Assembly: GCF_900091505.1 (NCBI RefSeq)
Contig: NZ_LT607409.1
Span: forward strand, 4,464,001-4,528,000
Direction: 5' to 3'
Length of the DNA stretch: 64,000 bases
Source of the DNA: Micromonospora chokoriensis
GTDB lineage: Bacteria > Actinomycetota > Actinomycetes > Mycobacteriales > Micromonosporaceae
Shown here: positions 1 to 9,214 of the stretch, piece after piece
How positions within the stretch are numbered: the first letter of the stretch is position 1
Layout: every line of letters starts with the position of its first letter
Translations under genes and position numbers: made by a program
Notes under the pieces: model-generated
What the model saw: the letters and a program-made list of their open reading frames with translations, nothing else
Told to the model about the DNA's origin: nothing
The model's database searches: none

Positions 1-3000
1 TGCACCGTGAGTACCCGACGAATCCGGAGCAGCCCACCGTCGGGATCGTCTTCTACCGGGCGCACGCCCTGGCCGGTAACACCGGCTTCGTCGACGTGCT
101 CGCGGACGCGGTCCGCGCGGCCGGCGGCAACCCGCTGCCGATCTTCTGCGGCTCGTTGCGGGGGCTGACCACCGGATCCGGCCCGCTCGGGCTCTTCGCC
201 CGCTGCGACGCCCTGCTGGTCACCGTCCTCGCGGCGGGCGGCGCGGTCGCCGCGGACGCCTCCGGGGGCGGCGACGAGGACGCCTGGGACGTCGGCGCCC
301 TGGCCGCCCTGGACGTGCCGATCATCCAGGCGCTCTGCCTGACCAGCACCCGCAAGCAGTGGGCCGACAGCGACGCCGGGCTGTCCCCGTTGGACGCCGC
401 GATGCAGGTGGCCATCCCCGAGTTCGACGGCCGGATCATCACCGTGCCGTTCTCGTTCAAGCAGATCGACTCCGACGGGCTCTCGGTCTACGCCGCCGAT
501 CCCGAGCGGGCCGCCCGGGTCGCCGGGATCGCGGTGCGCCACGCCCGGCTGCGGTACCTCCCCAACCCGGACAAGCGGGTCGCCGTGGTGCTCAGCTCGT
601 ACCCCACCAAGCACTCCCGGGTCGGCAACGCCGTCGGGCTGGACACTCCGGTCTCGGCGGTCCGGTTGCTCGCCGCGCTGGCCGAGGACGGCTACGACCT
701 GGGCGACGCGCCGCCTCCCGCCGACGGGGACGCGTTGATCCACGCGCTGATCGCCGCCGGTGGGCACGACGTGGAGTGGCTCACCCCGGAGCAGTTGGCC
801 GCGGCCGAGGCCCGGATACCGGGGAACACGTACCGGCGGTGGTTCGACCAGGTCCCGGCCGAGCTGCGTGAGCGGATGCGGGAGCACTGGGGTGAGCCGC
901 CCGGCGAGCTGTACACCGACGGCGGGGACATCGTGCTCGCCGGTCTGCGCTTCGGCAACGTGGTGCTGCTGATCCAGCCGCCACGCGGCTTCGGGGAGAA
1001 CCCGATCGCCATCTACCACGACCCGGACCTGCCGCCCAGCCATCACTACCTGGCCGCGTACCGCTGGTTGGCCACGCCCGCCTCCGACGGCGGCTTCGAC
1101 GCGGACGCCGTGGTGCACCTGGGCAAGCACGGCACCCTGGAGTGGTTGCCCGGCAAGGGTCTCGGCCTGGCCGCCGACTGCGCGCCCGACACGGTCCTCG
1201 GTGACCTGCCGCTGGTCTACCCGTTCATCGTCAACGACCCGGGCGAGGGCACCCAGGCCAAGCGGCGGGCACACGCCGTGGTCATCGACCACCTGGTGCC
1301 GCCGATGGCCCGCGCCGAGACCTACGGCGACCTGGCCAAACTGGAGCAACTGCTCGACGAGTACGCCACCGTGCAGGCCCTCGACCCGGCCAAGGTGCCC
1401 ACCGTCCGGGCGCAGATCTGGGACCTGGTGCGCGCCGCCGAACTGCACCACGACCTGCACGCCGAGGCGATGCCCGACGCGGACGACTTCGACGACTTCG
1501 TGCTGCACCTCGACGGGTACCTGTGCGAGGTCAAGGACGTGCAGATCCGCGACGGCCTGCACATCCTCGCCGACGCGCCCACCGGCGAGCCCCGGGTCAA
1601 CCTGGTCCTCGCCGTGCTGCGCGCTCCGCAGATCTGGGGTGGCGCACACGCCCTGCCCGGCCTGCGGCAGGCCCTCGCCGTCGCGTACGGCCTCGACGAA
1701 CAGGAGCTGCTCGCGTCACCGGGGCAACGACTGGCGCTACCCAGCGCGTTGACCGACGTGGTGGACGGTCCGGCCGGCACCGCCGCCGACGCGGTCGACC
1801 TGATCGAGGCCCTCGCCCGGCGGCTGGTCGTCGGCATGGAGACGCTCGGCTGGACCGTGGACACCGTCGACGCGGTGGTCGCGGAGGTGACCGGGCAGCC
1901 GATCCCGGACGTCGCCGCGGTGCTGCGCTTCGCCGCCACCGAACTGGTGCCCCGGCTGGACCGCACCACCGACGAGCTGACCCACACCCTCGGCGCGCTC
2001 GACGGCCGGTTCGTGCCGCCCGGCCCGTCCGGTTCACCCACCCGGGGCCTGGTCAACGTGCTGCCCACCGGCCGTAACTTCTACTCCGTCGACCCGAAGG
2101 CCATTCCCAGCCGTAACGCCTGGGACGTCGGGGTGGCCCTCGCCGACTCGCTGCTGGCCCGGCACCTCGCCGACACCGGCGCGTACCCCCGATCGGTGGG
2201 TTTGACCGTGTGGGGCACCAGCGCCATGCGGACCCAGGGCGACGACATCGCCGAGGTGCTCGCGCTGCTGGGCTGCCGGCCGGTCTGGGACGACAGGTCG
2301 CGGCGGGTCACCGGCGTCGAGGTGGTGCCCACGGCCGAGTTGGGCCGACCCCGCGTCGACGTCACGGTGCGCATCTCCGGCTTCTTCCGCGACGCGTTCC
2401 CGCACGTGGTGGCGCTGCTCGACGACGCGGTCCGGCGGGTCGCCGCCCTGGACGAGCCGGCCGAGGAGAACTACCTGCGGGCACACGTCGACGCCGACCT
2501 CGCCGAGCACGGAGACGAGCGGCGGGCCACCGCGCGGATCTTCGGGTCGAAGCCCGGGGCGTACGGCGCCGGGCTGCTGCCGCTGATCGACGCCCGGACG
2601 TGGCGCAGCGACGCCGACCTCGCCGAGGTGTACGCGGTGTGGGGCGGCTACGCCTACGGCCGGGGCCTGGACGGGCGGGAGGCGCGGGCCGACATGGAAC
2701 GCTCCTTCGCCCGGATCTCGGTGGCGGTGAAGAACCAGGACACCCGCGAGCACGACATCGTCGACTCCGACGACTACTTCCAGTACCACGGCGGGATGGT
2801 GGCGATGGTCCGTCACCTGACCGGCACGTCCCCGCAGGCGTACGTGGGTGACTCGGCGATGCCGCACGACGTGCGGACCCGCACCCTGGGCGAGGAGACC
2901 CGGCGGGTGTTCCGGGCCCGGGTGGTCAACCCGAAGTGGATCGCCGCGATGCGCCGGCACGGCTACAAGGGCGCGTTCGAGCTGGCCGCCACAGTGGACT

Positions 3001-3254
3001 ACCTGTTCGGCTACGACGCCACGGCCGGTGTGGTCGACGACTGGATGTACGAGCACCTGGCCGCCGCGTACCTGTTCGACGACACCACCCGGGAGTTCCT
3101 GGAGCAGTCCAACCCGTGGGCGTTGCGCGGCATCACCGAGCGGCTGTTGGAGGCCGCCGACCGGGGGCTGTGGGCCGAACCCGAACCGGCCACCCTGGAC
3201 CGGCTCCGCGACACGTATCTGGCCAGCGAGGGCGATCTGGAGGACCGGCTGTGA
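1..3254 (+). CDS. cobN: Cobaltochelatase large subunit CobN (5' partial)
   Basis: CobN is the large, tetrapyrrole-binding subunit of the ATP-dependent cobaltochelatase, which inserts cobalt into hydrogenobyrinic acid a,c-diamide. The frame is open from the left edge (codons from base 3), so the start lies outside. About 1083 residues are visible against roughly 1200-1270 usual, so only the N-terminus is missing. Typical stretches are HLGKHGTLEWLPGKGLGL, the TGRNFYSVDPKAIPSRNAWD region and the C-terminal NPKWIAAMRRHGYKGAFE. The GTG at 96 is inside the protein, because GIVFYRAHALAGNTGF is encoded before it. The stop TGA overlaps a GTG that opens the repeat at 3251. The ATPase partner is the next large gene. 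Family identity is secure. Confidence 0.97.
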   Translation, partial: HREYPTNPEQPTVGIVFYRAHALAGNTGFVDVLADAVRAAGGNPLPIFCGSLRGLTTGSGPLGLFARCDALLVTVLAAGGAVAADASGGGDEDAWDVGALAALDVPIIQALCLTSTRKQWADSDAGLSPLDAAMQVAIPEFDGRIITVPFSFKQIDSDGLSVYAADPERAARVAGIAVRHARLRYLPNPDKRVAVVLSSYPTKHSRVGNAVGLDTPVSAVRLLAALAEDGYDLGDAPPPADGDALIHALIAAGGHDVEWLTPEQLAAAEARIPGNTYRRWFDQVPAELRERMREHWGEPPGELYTDGGDIVLAGLRFGNVVLLIQPPRGFGENPIAIYHDPDLPPSHHYLAAYRWLATPASDGGFDADAVVHLGKHGTLEWLPGKGLGLAADCAPDTVLGDLPLVYPFIVNDPGEGTQAKRRAHAVVIDHLVPPMARAETYGDLAKLEQLLDEYATVQALDPAKVPTVRAQIWDLVRAAELHHDLHAEAMPDADDFDDFVLHLDGYLCEVKDVQIRDGLHILADAPTGEPRVNLVLAVLRAPQIWGGAHALPGLRQALAVAYGLDEQELLASPGQRLALPSALTDVVDGPAGTAADAVDLIEALARRLVVGMETLGWTVDTVDAVVAEVTGQPIPDVAAVLRFAATELVPRLDRTTDELTHTLGALDGRFVPPGPSGSPTRGLVNVLPTGRNFYSVDPKAIPSRNAWDVGVALADSLLARHLADTGAYPRSVGLTVWGTSAMRTQGDDIAEVLALLGCRPVWDDRSRRVTGVEVVPTAELGRPRVDVTVRISGFFRDAFPHVVALLDDAVRRVAALDEPAEENYLRAHVDADLAEHGDERRATARIFGSKPGAYGAGLLPLIDARTWRSDADLAEVYAVWGGYAYGRGLDGREARADMERSFARISVAVKNQDTREHDIVDSDDYFQYHGGMVAMVRHLTGTSPQAYVGDSAMPHDVRTRTLGEETRRVFRARVVNPKWIAAMRRHGYKGAFELAATVDYLFGYDATAGVVDDWMYEHLAAAYLFDDTTREFLEQSNPWALRGITERLLEAADRGLWAEPEPATLDRLRDTYLASEGDLEDRL

Positions 3255-3373
3255 GCGCGAGGAGTGAGCCGGTTCTGCGAGCCCCGCAGTCGCGAACGAA
3301 AGAAGGCGCTGTGAGCGCGAGGAGTGAGCCGGTTCTGCGAGCCCCGCAGTCGCGAACGAGGGAAGTGCTGTGA
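3251..3373 (+). CDS. Repeat-encoded 40-codon mini-ORF linking cobN to the chelatase gene
   Basis: Copies 1 and 2 of the repeat are in one frame and give a 40-residue ORF made of two SARSEPVLRAPQSRT units. It ends at TGA 3371-3373. Its GTG overlaps the cobN stop (GTGA), and its own stop overlaps the GTG of copy 3 (GTGA). Ribosomes finishing cobN could therefore re-initiate here and again on the chelatase gene. Purine-rich sites precede the internal GTGs. Whether a peptide accumulates is unknown; the ORF may matter only as a translational bridge. The same structure and length recur at 55532-55654. Confidence 0.4.
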   Translation: MSARSEPVLRAPQSRTKEGAVSARSEPVLRAPQSRTREVL

Positions 3374-3429
3374 GCGCGAGGAGTGAGCCGGTTTTGCGAG
3401 CCCCGCAGTCGCGAACGAAAGAAGGCGCA
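3251..3429 (+). repeat. Three tandem copies of a ~60-bp repeat at the cobN/chelatase junction
   Basis: Copies begin at 3251, 3311 and 3370, with spacing of 60, 59 and then 60 to the GTG at 3430. The first 48 nt are nearly invariant and, read from GTG, encode VSARSEPVLRAPQSRT. The last 11-12 nt vary and carry a purine-rich Shine-Dalgarno-like stretch (AAAGAAGG or GAGGGAAG) followed by the next GTG. Each copy therefore duplicates a ribosome site plus start codon. The conserved part can fold as GTTC-T-GCGA pairing with TCGC-GAAC, or alternatively as CTGCG-AGCCC-CGCAG. Two further copies lie at 55532-55650, before an unrelated gene. Confidence 0.97.
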
Positions 3430-5625
3430 GTGACGTACCCGTTCAGCGCGGTGCTCGGCATGGAGGACATGCGGTTGGCGCTGCTGCTCAACGCGGTGTC
3501 CCCGGCGATCGGCGGGGTGCTCGTGCGGGGCGAGAAGGGCACCGCCAAGTCCACCGCCGTACGCGCGCTCGCCGCGCTGCTGCCCCCGGTGCGCCGGGTC
3601 GCCGGGTGCCGTTTCGGCTGTGACCCGGCCGAGCCGGACCCGTCCTGCCCGGACGGACCGCACCCGGCCGACGCGGCGGCGGAGACCCGTCCCGCCCGCC
3701 TGGTCGAGCTGCCGGTGGGGGCCGCCGAGGACCGGGTGGTCGGCTCACTGGACCTGGAGAAGGCCCTCGGCGAGGGGGTCCGCGCGTTCGAGCCGGGTCT
3801 GCTCGCCGCCGCGCACCGGGGGGTGCTCTACGTCGACGAGGTGAACCTGCTGCACGACCACCTCGTGGATCTGCTGCTGGACGCGGCGGCGATGGGTCGC
3901 AGCCACGTCGAGCGGGAGGGCGTCTCGGTCAGCCACGCCGCCCGGTTCCTGCTGGTCGGCACGATGAACCCGGAGGAGGGGGAGTTGCGTCCCCAGCTTC
4001 TCGACCGGTTCGGGCTGACCGTGGAGGTGGGTGCCAGCCGGGATCCGCAGGTCCGGGTGGAGGTGGTCCGCCGTCGGCTCGCCGCCGACGCCGACCCGGC
4101 CGGGTTCGCCGCCCGCTGGGCCGACGCCGACGCGGAGATCGCCGGCCAGGTGGCCGCCGCCCGCCGCCGCCTTTCCGGGGTACGACTTCCCGACGCCGCG
4201 TTGCGGCAGATCGCCGAGGTGTGTGCCGCGTTCGACGTGGACGGGATGCGCGCCGACATCGTCACCGCCCGCACCGCCCTCGCCCACGCCGCCTGGCACG
4301 GCCGGGACCGGGTCACCATCGACGACGTCCGGGTGGCGGCTCGGCTGGCCCTGCCGCACCGCCGTCGCCGCGACCCGTTCGACACTCCCGGGCTGGACGA
4401 GAAGCGCCTGGACGAGGCGTTGCAGCGCGCCCAGGACGCCCACCCCGACGACGACGGTCCGGACGACAGCGGCCCACAGGGCGGCGGCCCGAACGGCGGC
4501 GGCCCGGCCGGTCCGGGTGGTCCGAACGGCGGCAACCCGCCGGGCAGCGACGACAGCGGTGGCGGCGGCGGCGTGGACCCAGGTGAAACCGGGCGCTCGG
4601 CGGGGCGCGACGACACCGGCCCGGACGGGCGCGGGGACGGCGACGGCTGGCCGCAGCGCCGGCCCGGCGACCACGGCGACGACGGTCGGCCGCCGCACTC
4701 AGCGGACGGCAGGGAAGGCACCGGCAGGGAAGGCACCGGCAGGGAAGGCGCGGGCGACCCCGGCCGACCGACCGGTGACGACCCGACGAGCGGCGGCGGG
4801 CGAACCCAGCCGGTGGCCGTACCCCGGGGTGGGTTGACCGCGCGGCTGCTCACCGCGCCCGGCGTGGGTGACGGGGTGCCCGGGCGGCGTTCGCGGGCCC
4901 GTACCGGGCGGGGGCGCACCACCGGGGCCCGGGTGCCGAACGGTCGGGTGGGTGCGCTGCACCTGCCGGCGACGGTTCGCGCCGCCGCGCCGCACCAGGC
5001 GTCACGGGGGCGGCTGTCCGGCCCCCTGCGGTTGCGTCCGGACGACGTGCGTGAGGCGGTCCGGGAGGGGCGCGAGGGCAACCTGGTGCTGTTCGTGGTG
5101 GACGCCAGCGGCTCGATGGGTGCCCGGCAGCGGATGACCGCGGTGAAGGACGCGGTACTCGCGCTGCTCACCGACGCGTACCAGCGGCGGGACAAGGTCG
5201 CGGTGATCGCCTTCCGGGGCGCCGACGCGCGGACGGTGCTGCCGGCCACCTCGTCGGTGCTGGCCGCCTCGACCCGGCTGACCGAGCTGCCCACCGGTGG
5301 GCGTACGCCGCTGGCCGAGGGCCTGTTCGCGGCGGCAGACCTGCTGCGGGTGGAGCGCCTGCGCGACCCGAAGCGGCGTCCCCTCGTCCTCGTCGTCACC
5401 GACGGCCGGGCCACCGCCGGCGCCCGCCCGCTGGACCGGGCGGCGGGAGCGGCGGCGGTCCTGGCGGCGACCGGCGCGCCGTGTGTGGTGGTGGACTGCG
5501 AGACCGGCCCGGTACGGCTGAACCTGGCGCGTCGGCTGGCCACCCAGTTGGGTGCCCCGCACCGTCCGCTGGCCGCCCTCACCCACCCCGACGCCCGCCA
5601 CACCGCGTCGCCCGTCGCCGCGTGA
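3430..5625 (+). CDS. ChlI/ChlD-like AAA+ and VWA subunit of the cobalt chelatase
   Basis: This is the predicted ATPase subunit partnering CobN, in a magnesium-chelatase-like architecture where ChlI and ChlD are fused. The 731-residue protein has an AAA+ domain at about 1-330 with Walker A GEKGTAKST and Walker B VLYVDEVNLL. A Gly/Pro/Asp-rich linker follows at about 340-500, containing a three-fold 15-bp repeat near 4708-4750 (GREGT units). The C-terminal VWA domain has the MIDAS motif DASGSMG, plus GGRTPLAEG and VTDGRAT. I chose GTG 3430, preceded by AGAAGG, because the conserved YPFSAVLGM begins there. The in-frame GTG at 3370 would add 20 residues encoded by repeat copy 3. Both starts have plausible ribosome sites. 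Confidence 0.92.
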   Translation: MTYPFSAVLGMEDMRLALLLNAVSPAIGGVLVRGEKGTAKSTAVRALAALLPPVRRVAGCRFGCDPAEPDPSCPDGPHPADAAAETRPARLVELPVGAAEDRVVGSLDLEKALGEGVRAFEPGLLAAAHRGVLYVDEVNLLHDHLVDLLLDAAAMGRSHVEREGVSVSHAARFLLVGTMNPEEGELRPQLLDRFGLTVEVGASRDPQVRVEVVRRRLAADADPAGFAARWADADAEIAGQVAAARRRLSGVRLPDAALRQIAEVCAAFDVDGMRADIVTARTALAHAAWHGRDRVTIDDVRVAARLALPHRRRRDPFDTPGLDEKRLDEALQRAQDAHPDDDGPDDSGPQGGGPNGGGPAGPGGPNGGNPPGSDDSGGGGGVDPGETGRSAGRDDTGPDGRGDGDGWPQRRPGDHGDDGRPPHSADGREGTGREGTGREGAGDPGRPTGDDPTSGGGRTQPVAVPRGGLTARLLTAPGVGDGVPGRRSRARTGRGRTTGARVPNGRVGALHLPATVRAAAPHQASRGRLSGPLRLRPDDVREAVREGREGNLVLFVVDASGSMGARQRMTAVKDAVLALLTDAYQRRDKVAVIAFRGADARTVLPATSSVLAASTRLTELPTGGRTPLAEGLFAAADLLRVERLRDPKRRPLVLVVTDGRATAGARPLDRAAGAAAVLAATGAPCVVVDCETGPVRLNLARRLATQLGAPHRPLAALTHPDARHTASPVAA

Positions 5626-5677
5626 CGACGAGGCCCCCGATGACCCACCGCAGGACCGCCCGAAGGGGAGATCGCTG

Positions 5678-6289
5678 ATGCCGCAGGGACAGCCGAGTGT
5701 GGTGCCCGCCGACGGGTTGACGACCCGGCAGCGGCGGCACCGGCCACTGCTCATGGTCCACACCGGACAGATGAAGGGGAAGTCGACAGCCGCGTTCGGG
5801 TTGGCGCTGCGGGCCTGGACCGCTGGCCTGCCGGTCGGCGTGTTCCAGTTCGTCAAGAGCGCCAAGTGGCGGGTGGGGGAGGAGAACGCCTTCCGGGCCC
5901 TCGGCGAGGTGCACGAGCGTACCGGCCAGGGCGCACCGGTGGCCTGGCACAAGATGGGTGAGGGCTGGTCCTGGATCCAGCGCGGCGGCGACGCCGACCA
6001 CGCCGCCGACGCCCTGGAGGGGTGGCGGCAGATCCAGCGTGACCTGGCCGCCGAACGCTACGGGTTGTACGTGCTGGACGAGTTCACCTACCCGATGACG
6101 TGGGGCTGGGTGGACGTGGACGAGGTGGTCGCCACGCTGGCCGACCGGCCCGGCTTCCAACACGTCGTCATCACCGGCCGCGACGCCGACCCGCGCCTGG
6201 TCGCCGCCGCCGACCTGGTGGCCGAGCTGACCAAGGTCAAGCACCCGATGGACGCCGGCCAGAAGGGCCAGAAGGGCATCGAGTGGTGA
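5678..6289 (+). CDS. cobO: Cob(I)yrinic acid a,c-diamide adenosyltransferase
   Basis: CobO transfers the 5'-deoxyadenosyl group of ATP to the reduced cobalt of corrinoids. The 203-residue product matches the CobO/BtuR family in length. The P-loop is HTGQMKGKSTAAFG near residue 28, and the family segments WHKMGEGWSW and LYVLDEFTYPMTWGW are present. The start is ATG 5678, with AAGGGGAGA just upstream. An earlier in-frame start at 5552 would overlap the chelatase gene and read low-complexity sequence, so I rejected it. The stop overlaps the GTG of cobB. Confidence 0.96.
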   Translation: MPQGQPSVVPADGLTTRQRRHRPLLMVHTGQMKGKSTAAFGLALRAWTAGLPVGVFQFVKSAKWRVGEENAFRALGEVHERTGQGAPVAWHKMGEGWSWIQRGGDADHAADALEGWRQIQRDLAAERYGLYVLDEFTYPMTWGWVDVDEVVATLADRPGFQHVVITGRDADPRLVAAADLVAELTKVKHPMDAGQKGQKGIEW

Positions 6290-7647
6290 GTGCCAGCACC
6301 GAACCGTGGTCGCTGCCCCGGGTGGTCGTCGCCGCGCCGGCCAGCGGCCACGGCAAGACGACCATCGCCACCGGGATGCTCGCCGCGCTGCGCCGACGCG
6401 GCCTGACGGTCAGCCCGCACAAGGTCGGCCCGGACTACATCGACCCCGGCTACCACGCCCTCGCCGCCGGCCGGGCCGGTCGCAACCTGGACCCGTTCCT
6501 GGTCGGCGCCGACCGGATCGCCGGTCTGCTGCGCCACGGCGCGAGCGTCCCCACGCCCGCCGACGTCGCAGTGGTGGAGGGCGTCATGGGTCTGCACGAC
6601 GGCGCTGTCGGCCGCCGCGACTTCGCCTCCACCGCCCACGTCGCCCGGCTGATCGACGCGCCAGTGCTGCTGGTGCTGGACACCACCGCGCAGGGCCGTT
6701 CCGCCGCCGCGCTGACGCTGGGCATGGCCGCCTTCGATCCGGCCGTACGGATCGGCGGGGTGATCCTCAACCGGGTCGGCTCGTCCCGGCACGAGACGCT
6801 GCTGCGCGACGCCCTCGCCGAGGTGGGCGTACCGGTGCTCGGGGCTGTCACCCGGGCCGCCGAGGTGACCGCGCCGGCCCGACACCTCGGGTTGGTCCCC
6901 GTCGCCGAGCGGGCGCCCGAGTCCGTCGCCATCGTCACCGCGCTCGCCGAGCTGGTCGAGGCCACCGTCGACCTGGACGCCGTGCTCGCCCTGGCCCGCA
7001 GCGCCGGACCGCTGACCGCCCTGGCGTGGGATCCGGTCGCGGCCGTCGGTGGGCCGGCCGACGCGGGGCGGCCACGGGTCGCGCTCGCCGGGGGTCCGGC
7101 CTTCACCTTCTCGTACGCGGAGAGCACCGAACTGCTCACCGCCGCCGGCGCGGACGTGGTCACCGTCGACCCGCTCCGTGACCCGGCGCTGCCCACCGGC
7201 ACCCGCGCGGTGGTGATCGGGGGCGGCTTCCCCGAGGCGTACGCGGAGGCGCTGGCCGGGAACACCGCGCTGCGCGCCGAGCTGGCCGACTTCGACGGGC
7301 CGATCGTGGCCGAGTGCGCAGGCCTGCTCTACCTCGGGCGGTCCCTGGACGGCGTACCTATGTGCGGCCGGCTGGACCTGACCGCCCGGATGACCGGCCG
7401 CCTCACCCTGGGCTACCGCGAGGCGGTGGCCGTCACCGACTCCCCGGTGGCCCGCGCCGGCGAGCCCGTACGCGGACACGAGTTCCACCGGACCACCACC
7501 GACCCGGGGCACGGCGACCGGCCGGCGTGGCGGTGGGACGGCACCGCGCAGGGCTTCGTCGCCGGTCGGGTGCACGCCTCCTACCTGCACACCCACTGGG
7601 CCGGTCACCCGGAGACGGCCCGTCGGCTGGTCGAGGCCTGCCGATGA
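6286..7647 (+). CDS. cobB: Cobyrinic/hydrogenobyrinic acid a,c-diamide synthase
   Basis: This glutamine-dependent amidotransferase (CobB/CbiA family) amidates the a and c carboxylates of the corrin ring using ATP. It is 453 residues long. The N-terminal dethiobiotin-synthetase-like ATPase domain carries the P-loop ASGHGKTTIATG, followed by KVGPDYIDPGYH. The C-terminal class I glutaminase domain has the nucleophile region ECAGLLYLG and the catalytic-His region SYLHTHW. GTG 6286 overlaps the cobO stop; a longer reading from 6100 would be only cobO in another frame. Product specificity (hydrogenobyrinate or cobyrinate) depends on when cobalt is inserted, which the operon leaves ambiguous. Confidence 0.96.
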   Translation: MSASTEPWSLPRVVVAAPASGHGKTTIATGMLAALRRRGLTVSPHKVGPDYIDPGYHALAAGRAGRNLDPFLVGADRIAGLLRHGASVPTPADVAVVEGVMGLHDGAVGRRDFASTAHVARLIDAPVLLVLDTTAQGRSAAALTLGMAAFDPAVRIGGVILNRVGSSRHETLLRDALAEVGVPVLGAVTRAAEVTAPARHLGLVPVAERAPESVAIVTALAELVEATVDLDAVLALARSAGPLTALAWDPVAAVGGPADAGRPRVALAGGPAFTFSYAESTELLTAAGADVVTVDPLRDPALPTGTRAVVIGGGFPEAYAEALAGNTALRAELADFDGPIVAECAGLLYLGRSLDGVPMCGRLDLTARMTGRLTLGYREAVAVTDSPVARAGEPVRGHEFHRTTTDPGHGDRPAWRWDGTAQGFVAGRVHASYLHTHWAGHPETARRLVEACR

Positions 7648-8384
7648 CCGCCACGCTGACCGGGGTGGGCGTCGGCCCCGGCGACCCGGAACTGCTCACC
7701 GTCAAGGCGGTGCGGGTGCTGCGCGAGGCCGACGTGGTCTTCGTACCCGTGATGGCGGACCGACCCGAACCGGACGCCGGGCGGGCCGAGACGACAGTGC
7801 GGGACCACGTCCCGGCGGACCGGCTGCGGCGGCTGCCGTTCGCCTTGGACGACCGGGGTGGGGTGACCGCCCGCCGGGAGGCGGCCTGGGACGACGCGGC
7901 CCGCGCCGTCGTCGCGGCGGTCGACGCCGGCGCGCTGTCGGTGGCCTTCGCCACCATCGGTGATCCCAACGTCTACTCCACCTTCGGCTACCTGGCCCAG
8001 AGCGTGCGGGCCGTGCGCCCGGACGTGCGGGTGGCGACCGTTCCGGGCGTCACCGCGATGCAGGAACTGGCCTCCCGCAGCGGCATCCCGCTCTGTGCGG
8101 GACGCGAACCGCTGACCCTGCTCCCGGCCACCGCCGGGTCGGCGCTGTTCGCCGACGCCCTCGCCGGGCCGGGCACCGTCGTCGTCTACAAGGGCTGGCG
8201 GCGGCACCCGGAGCTGCTCGCCGAACTGCGCCGACAGGGCCGCCTCGCCGACGCGGTCCTCGGACGCAGCCTCGGGCTGCCCGGCGAACGCGTCGGCCCG
8301 GTCGACGCCACCGGGCACGACCTGCCGTACCTGTCGACGCTGCTGGTCCCGGCCCGCCGCGACCACCGAGGAGGAAAACTGTGA
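7644..8384 (+). CDS. cobI: Precorrin-2 C20-methyltransferase (CobI/CbiL)
   Basis: This SAM-dependent tetrapyrrole methylase makes precorrin-3A (or its cobalt form) from precorrin-2. It is 246 residues long, with the N-terminal glycine loop GVGVGPGDPELLTVKAVRVL, the YSTFGYL motif and the VPGVTAMQELASRSG segment typical of CobI/CbiL. ATG 7644 overlaps the cobB stop (ATGA). Its own stop overlaps the GTG of cobM, which has a strong ribosome site (GAGGAGGAAAACT) inside the cobI end. Confidence 0.95.
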   Translation: MTATLTGVGVGPGDPELLTVKAVRVLREADVVFVPVMADRPEPDAGRAETTVRDHVPADRLRRLPFALDDRGGVTARREAAWDDAARAVVAAVDAGALSVAFATIGDPNVYSTFGYLAQSVRAVRPDVRVATVPGVTAMQELASRSGIPLCAGREPLTLLPATAGSALFADALAGPGTVVVYKGWRRHPELLAELRRQGRLADAVLGRSLGLPGERVGPVDATGHDLPYLSTLLVPARRDHRGGKL

Positions 8385-9214
8385 CCAGCGACGGCAAAGT
8401 GTGGTTCGTCGGCGCCGGCCCCGGGGCCGCCGACCTGCTGACCCTGCGGGCCGCCCGGGTGATCGCCGAGGCGGACATCGTGATCTGGGCGGCCAGCCTG
8501 GTGCACGCCGACGTGCTCGGCCACGCCCGCCCCGACGCGCAGATCGTCGACTCGTCGCAGCTGCCCATCGAGGGCGTGCTCCCGCTCTACCAGCGGGCCG
8601 CCGAGCAGGGGCTGACAGTGGCCCGGATCCACTCCGGCGACCCGGCACTGTGGGGCGCGGTGCAGGAGCAACTGGACCTGTGCCGAGGGCTCGGCCTGAC
8701 TGTCGAGATCGTGCCCGGGGTGTCGTCGTTCACCGCTGTCGCGGCGATCGTCGGGCGGGAGCTGACAGTGCCCGAGGTGGCCCAGTCGGTGATCCTCACC
8801 CGCCTCGAAGGCGGCAAGACCCCGATGCCGCCCGGCGAGCGGGTCCGCGACTTCGCCCGGCACGGCACCACCATGGCGCTGTTCCTCTCCGCCGCCCGCT
8901 CCGGGCAGGTGCAGGCCGAGCTGCTGGCCGGCGGCTACCCGGAGGACACCCCGGCCGTGGTGGCGTACCAGGCGACCTGGCCCGACGAGCTGGTGGTGCG
9001 CTGCACGGTCGGCACCCTGGAGGCCACCGTCAAGCAGCACAGGCTGTGGAAGCACACCCTGTTCCTGGTCGGCCCGGCCCTCGCCGCCGAGGGCACCCGC
9101 TCGCACCTGTACCACCCCGGGCACTTCCACACCTTCCGCCGGGCGGAGCCCGCCGCCCGCGCCGAGCTGCGCCGCCAGAGCGGCACCCGGGCCGGGGGAA
9201 CCGGCACACCATGA
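8381..9214 (+). CDS. cobM: Precorrin-4 C11-methyltransferase (CobM/CbiF)
   Basis: This tetrapyrrole methylase methylates C-11 of precorrin-4. The 277 residues open with VWFVGAGPGAADLLTLRAA, the SAM-binding loop of the family. RIHSGDPALWGAVQEQ, VPGVSSFTAVAAIVGREL and the C-terminal LFLVGPAL-YHPGHFHTFR stretch are characteristic of CobM/CbiF. GTG 8381 is chosen because it directly precedes the conserved N-terminus and follows GAGGAGGAAAACT at good spacing. The stop overlaps the ATG of cbiD. Confidence 0.96.
   Translation: MTSDGKVWFVGAGPGAADLLTLRAARVIAEADIVIWAASLVHADVLGHARPDAQIVDSSQLPIEGVLPLYQRAAEQGLTVARIHSGDPALWGAVQEQLDLCRGLGLTVEIVPGVSSFTAVAAIVGRELTVPEVAQSVILTRLEGGKTPMPPGERVRDFARHGTTMALFLSAARSGQVQAELLAGGYPEDTPAVVAYQATWPDELVVRCTVGTLEATVKQHRLWKHTLFLVGPALAAEGTRSHLYHPGHFHTFRRAEPAARAELRRQSGTRAGGTGTP

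Noticed and set aside
1..120. Cobalamin riboswitch for the operon
   Set aside because: The window begins inside cobN, so the leader is outside. No B12-box-like sequence was seen before other genes.
3251..3429. Possible CRISPR-like array
   Set aside because: The copies abut with only 11-12 variable nt between cores and no cas genes. The variable parts are ribosome sites, not spacers.
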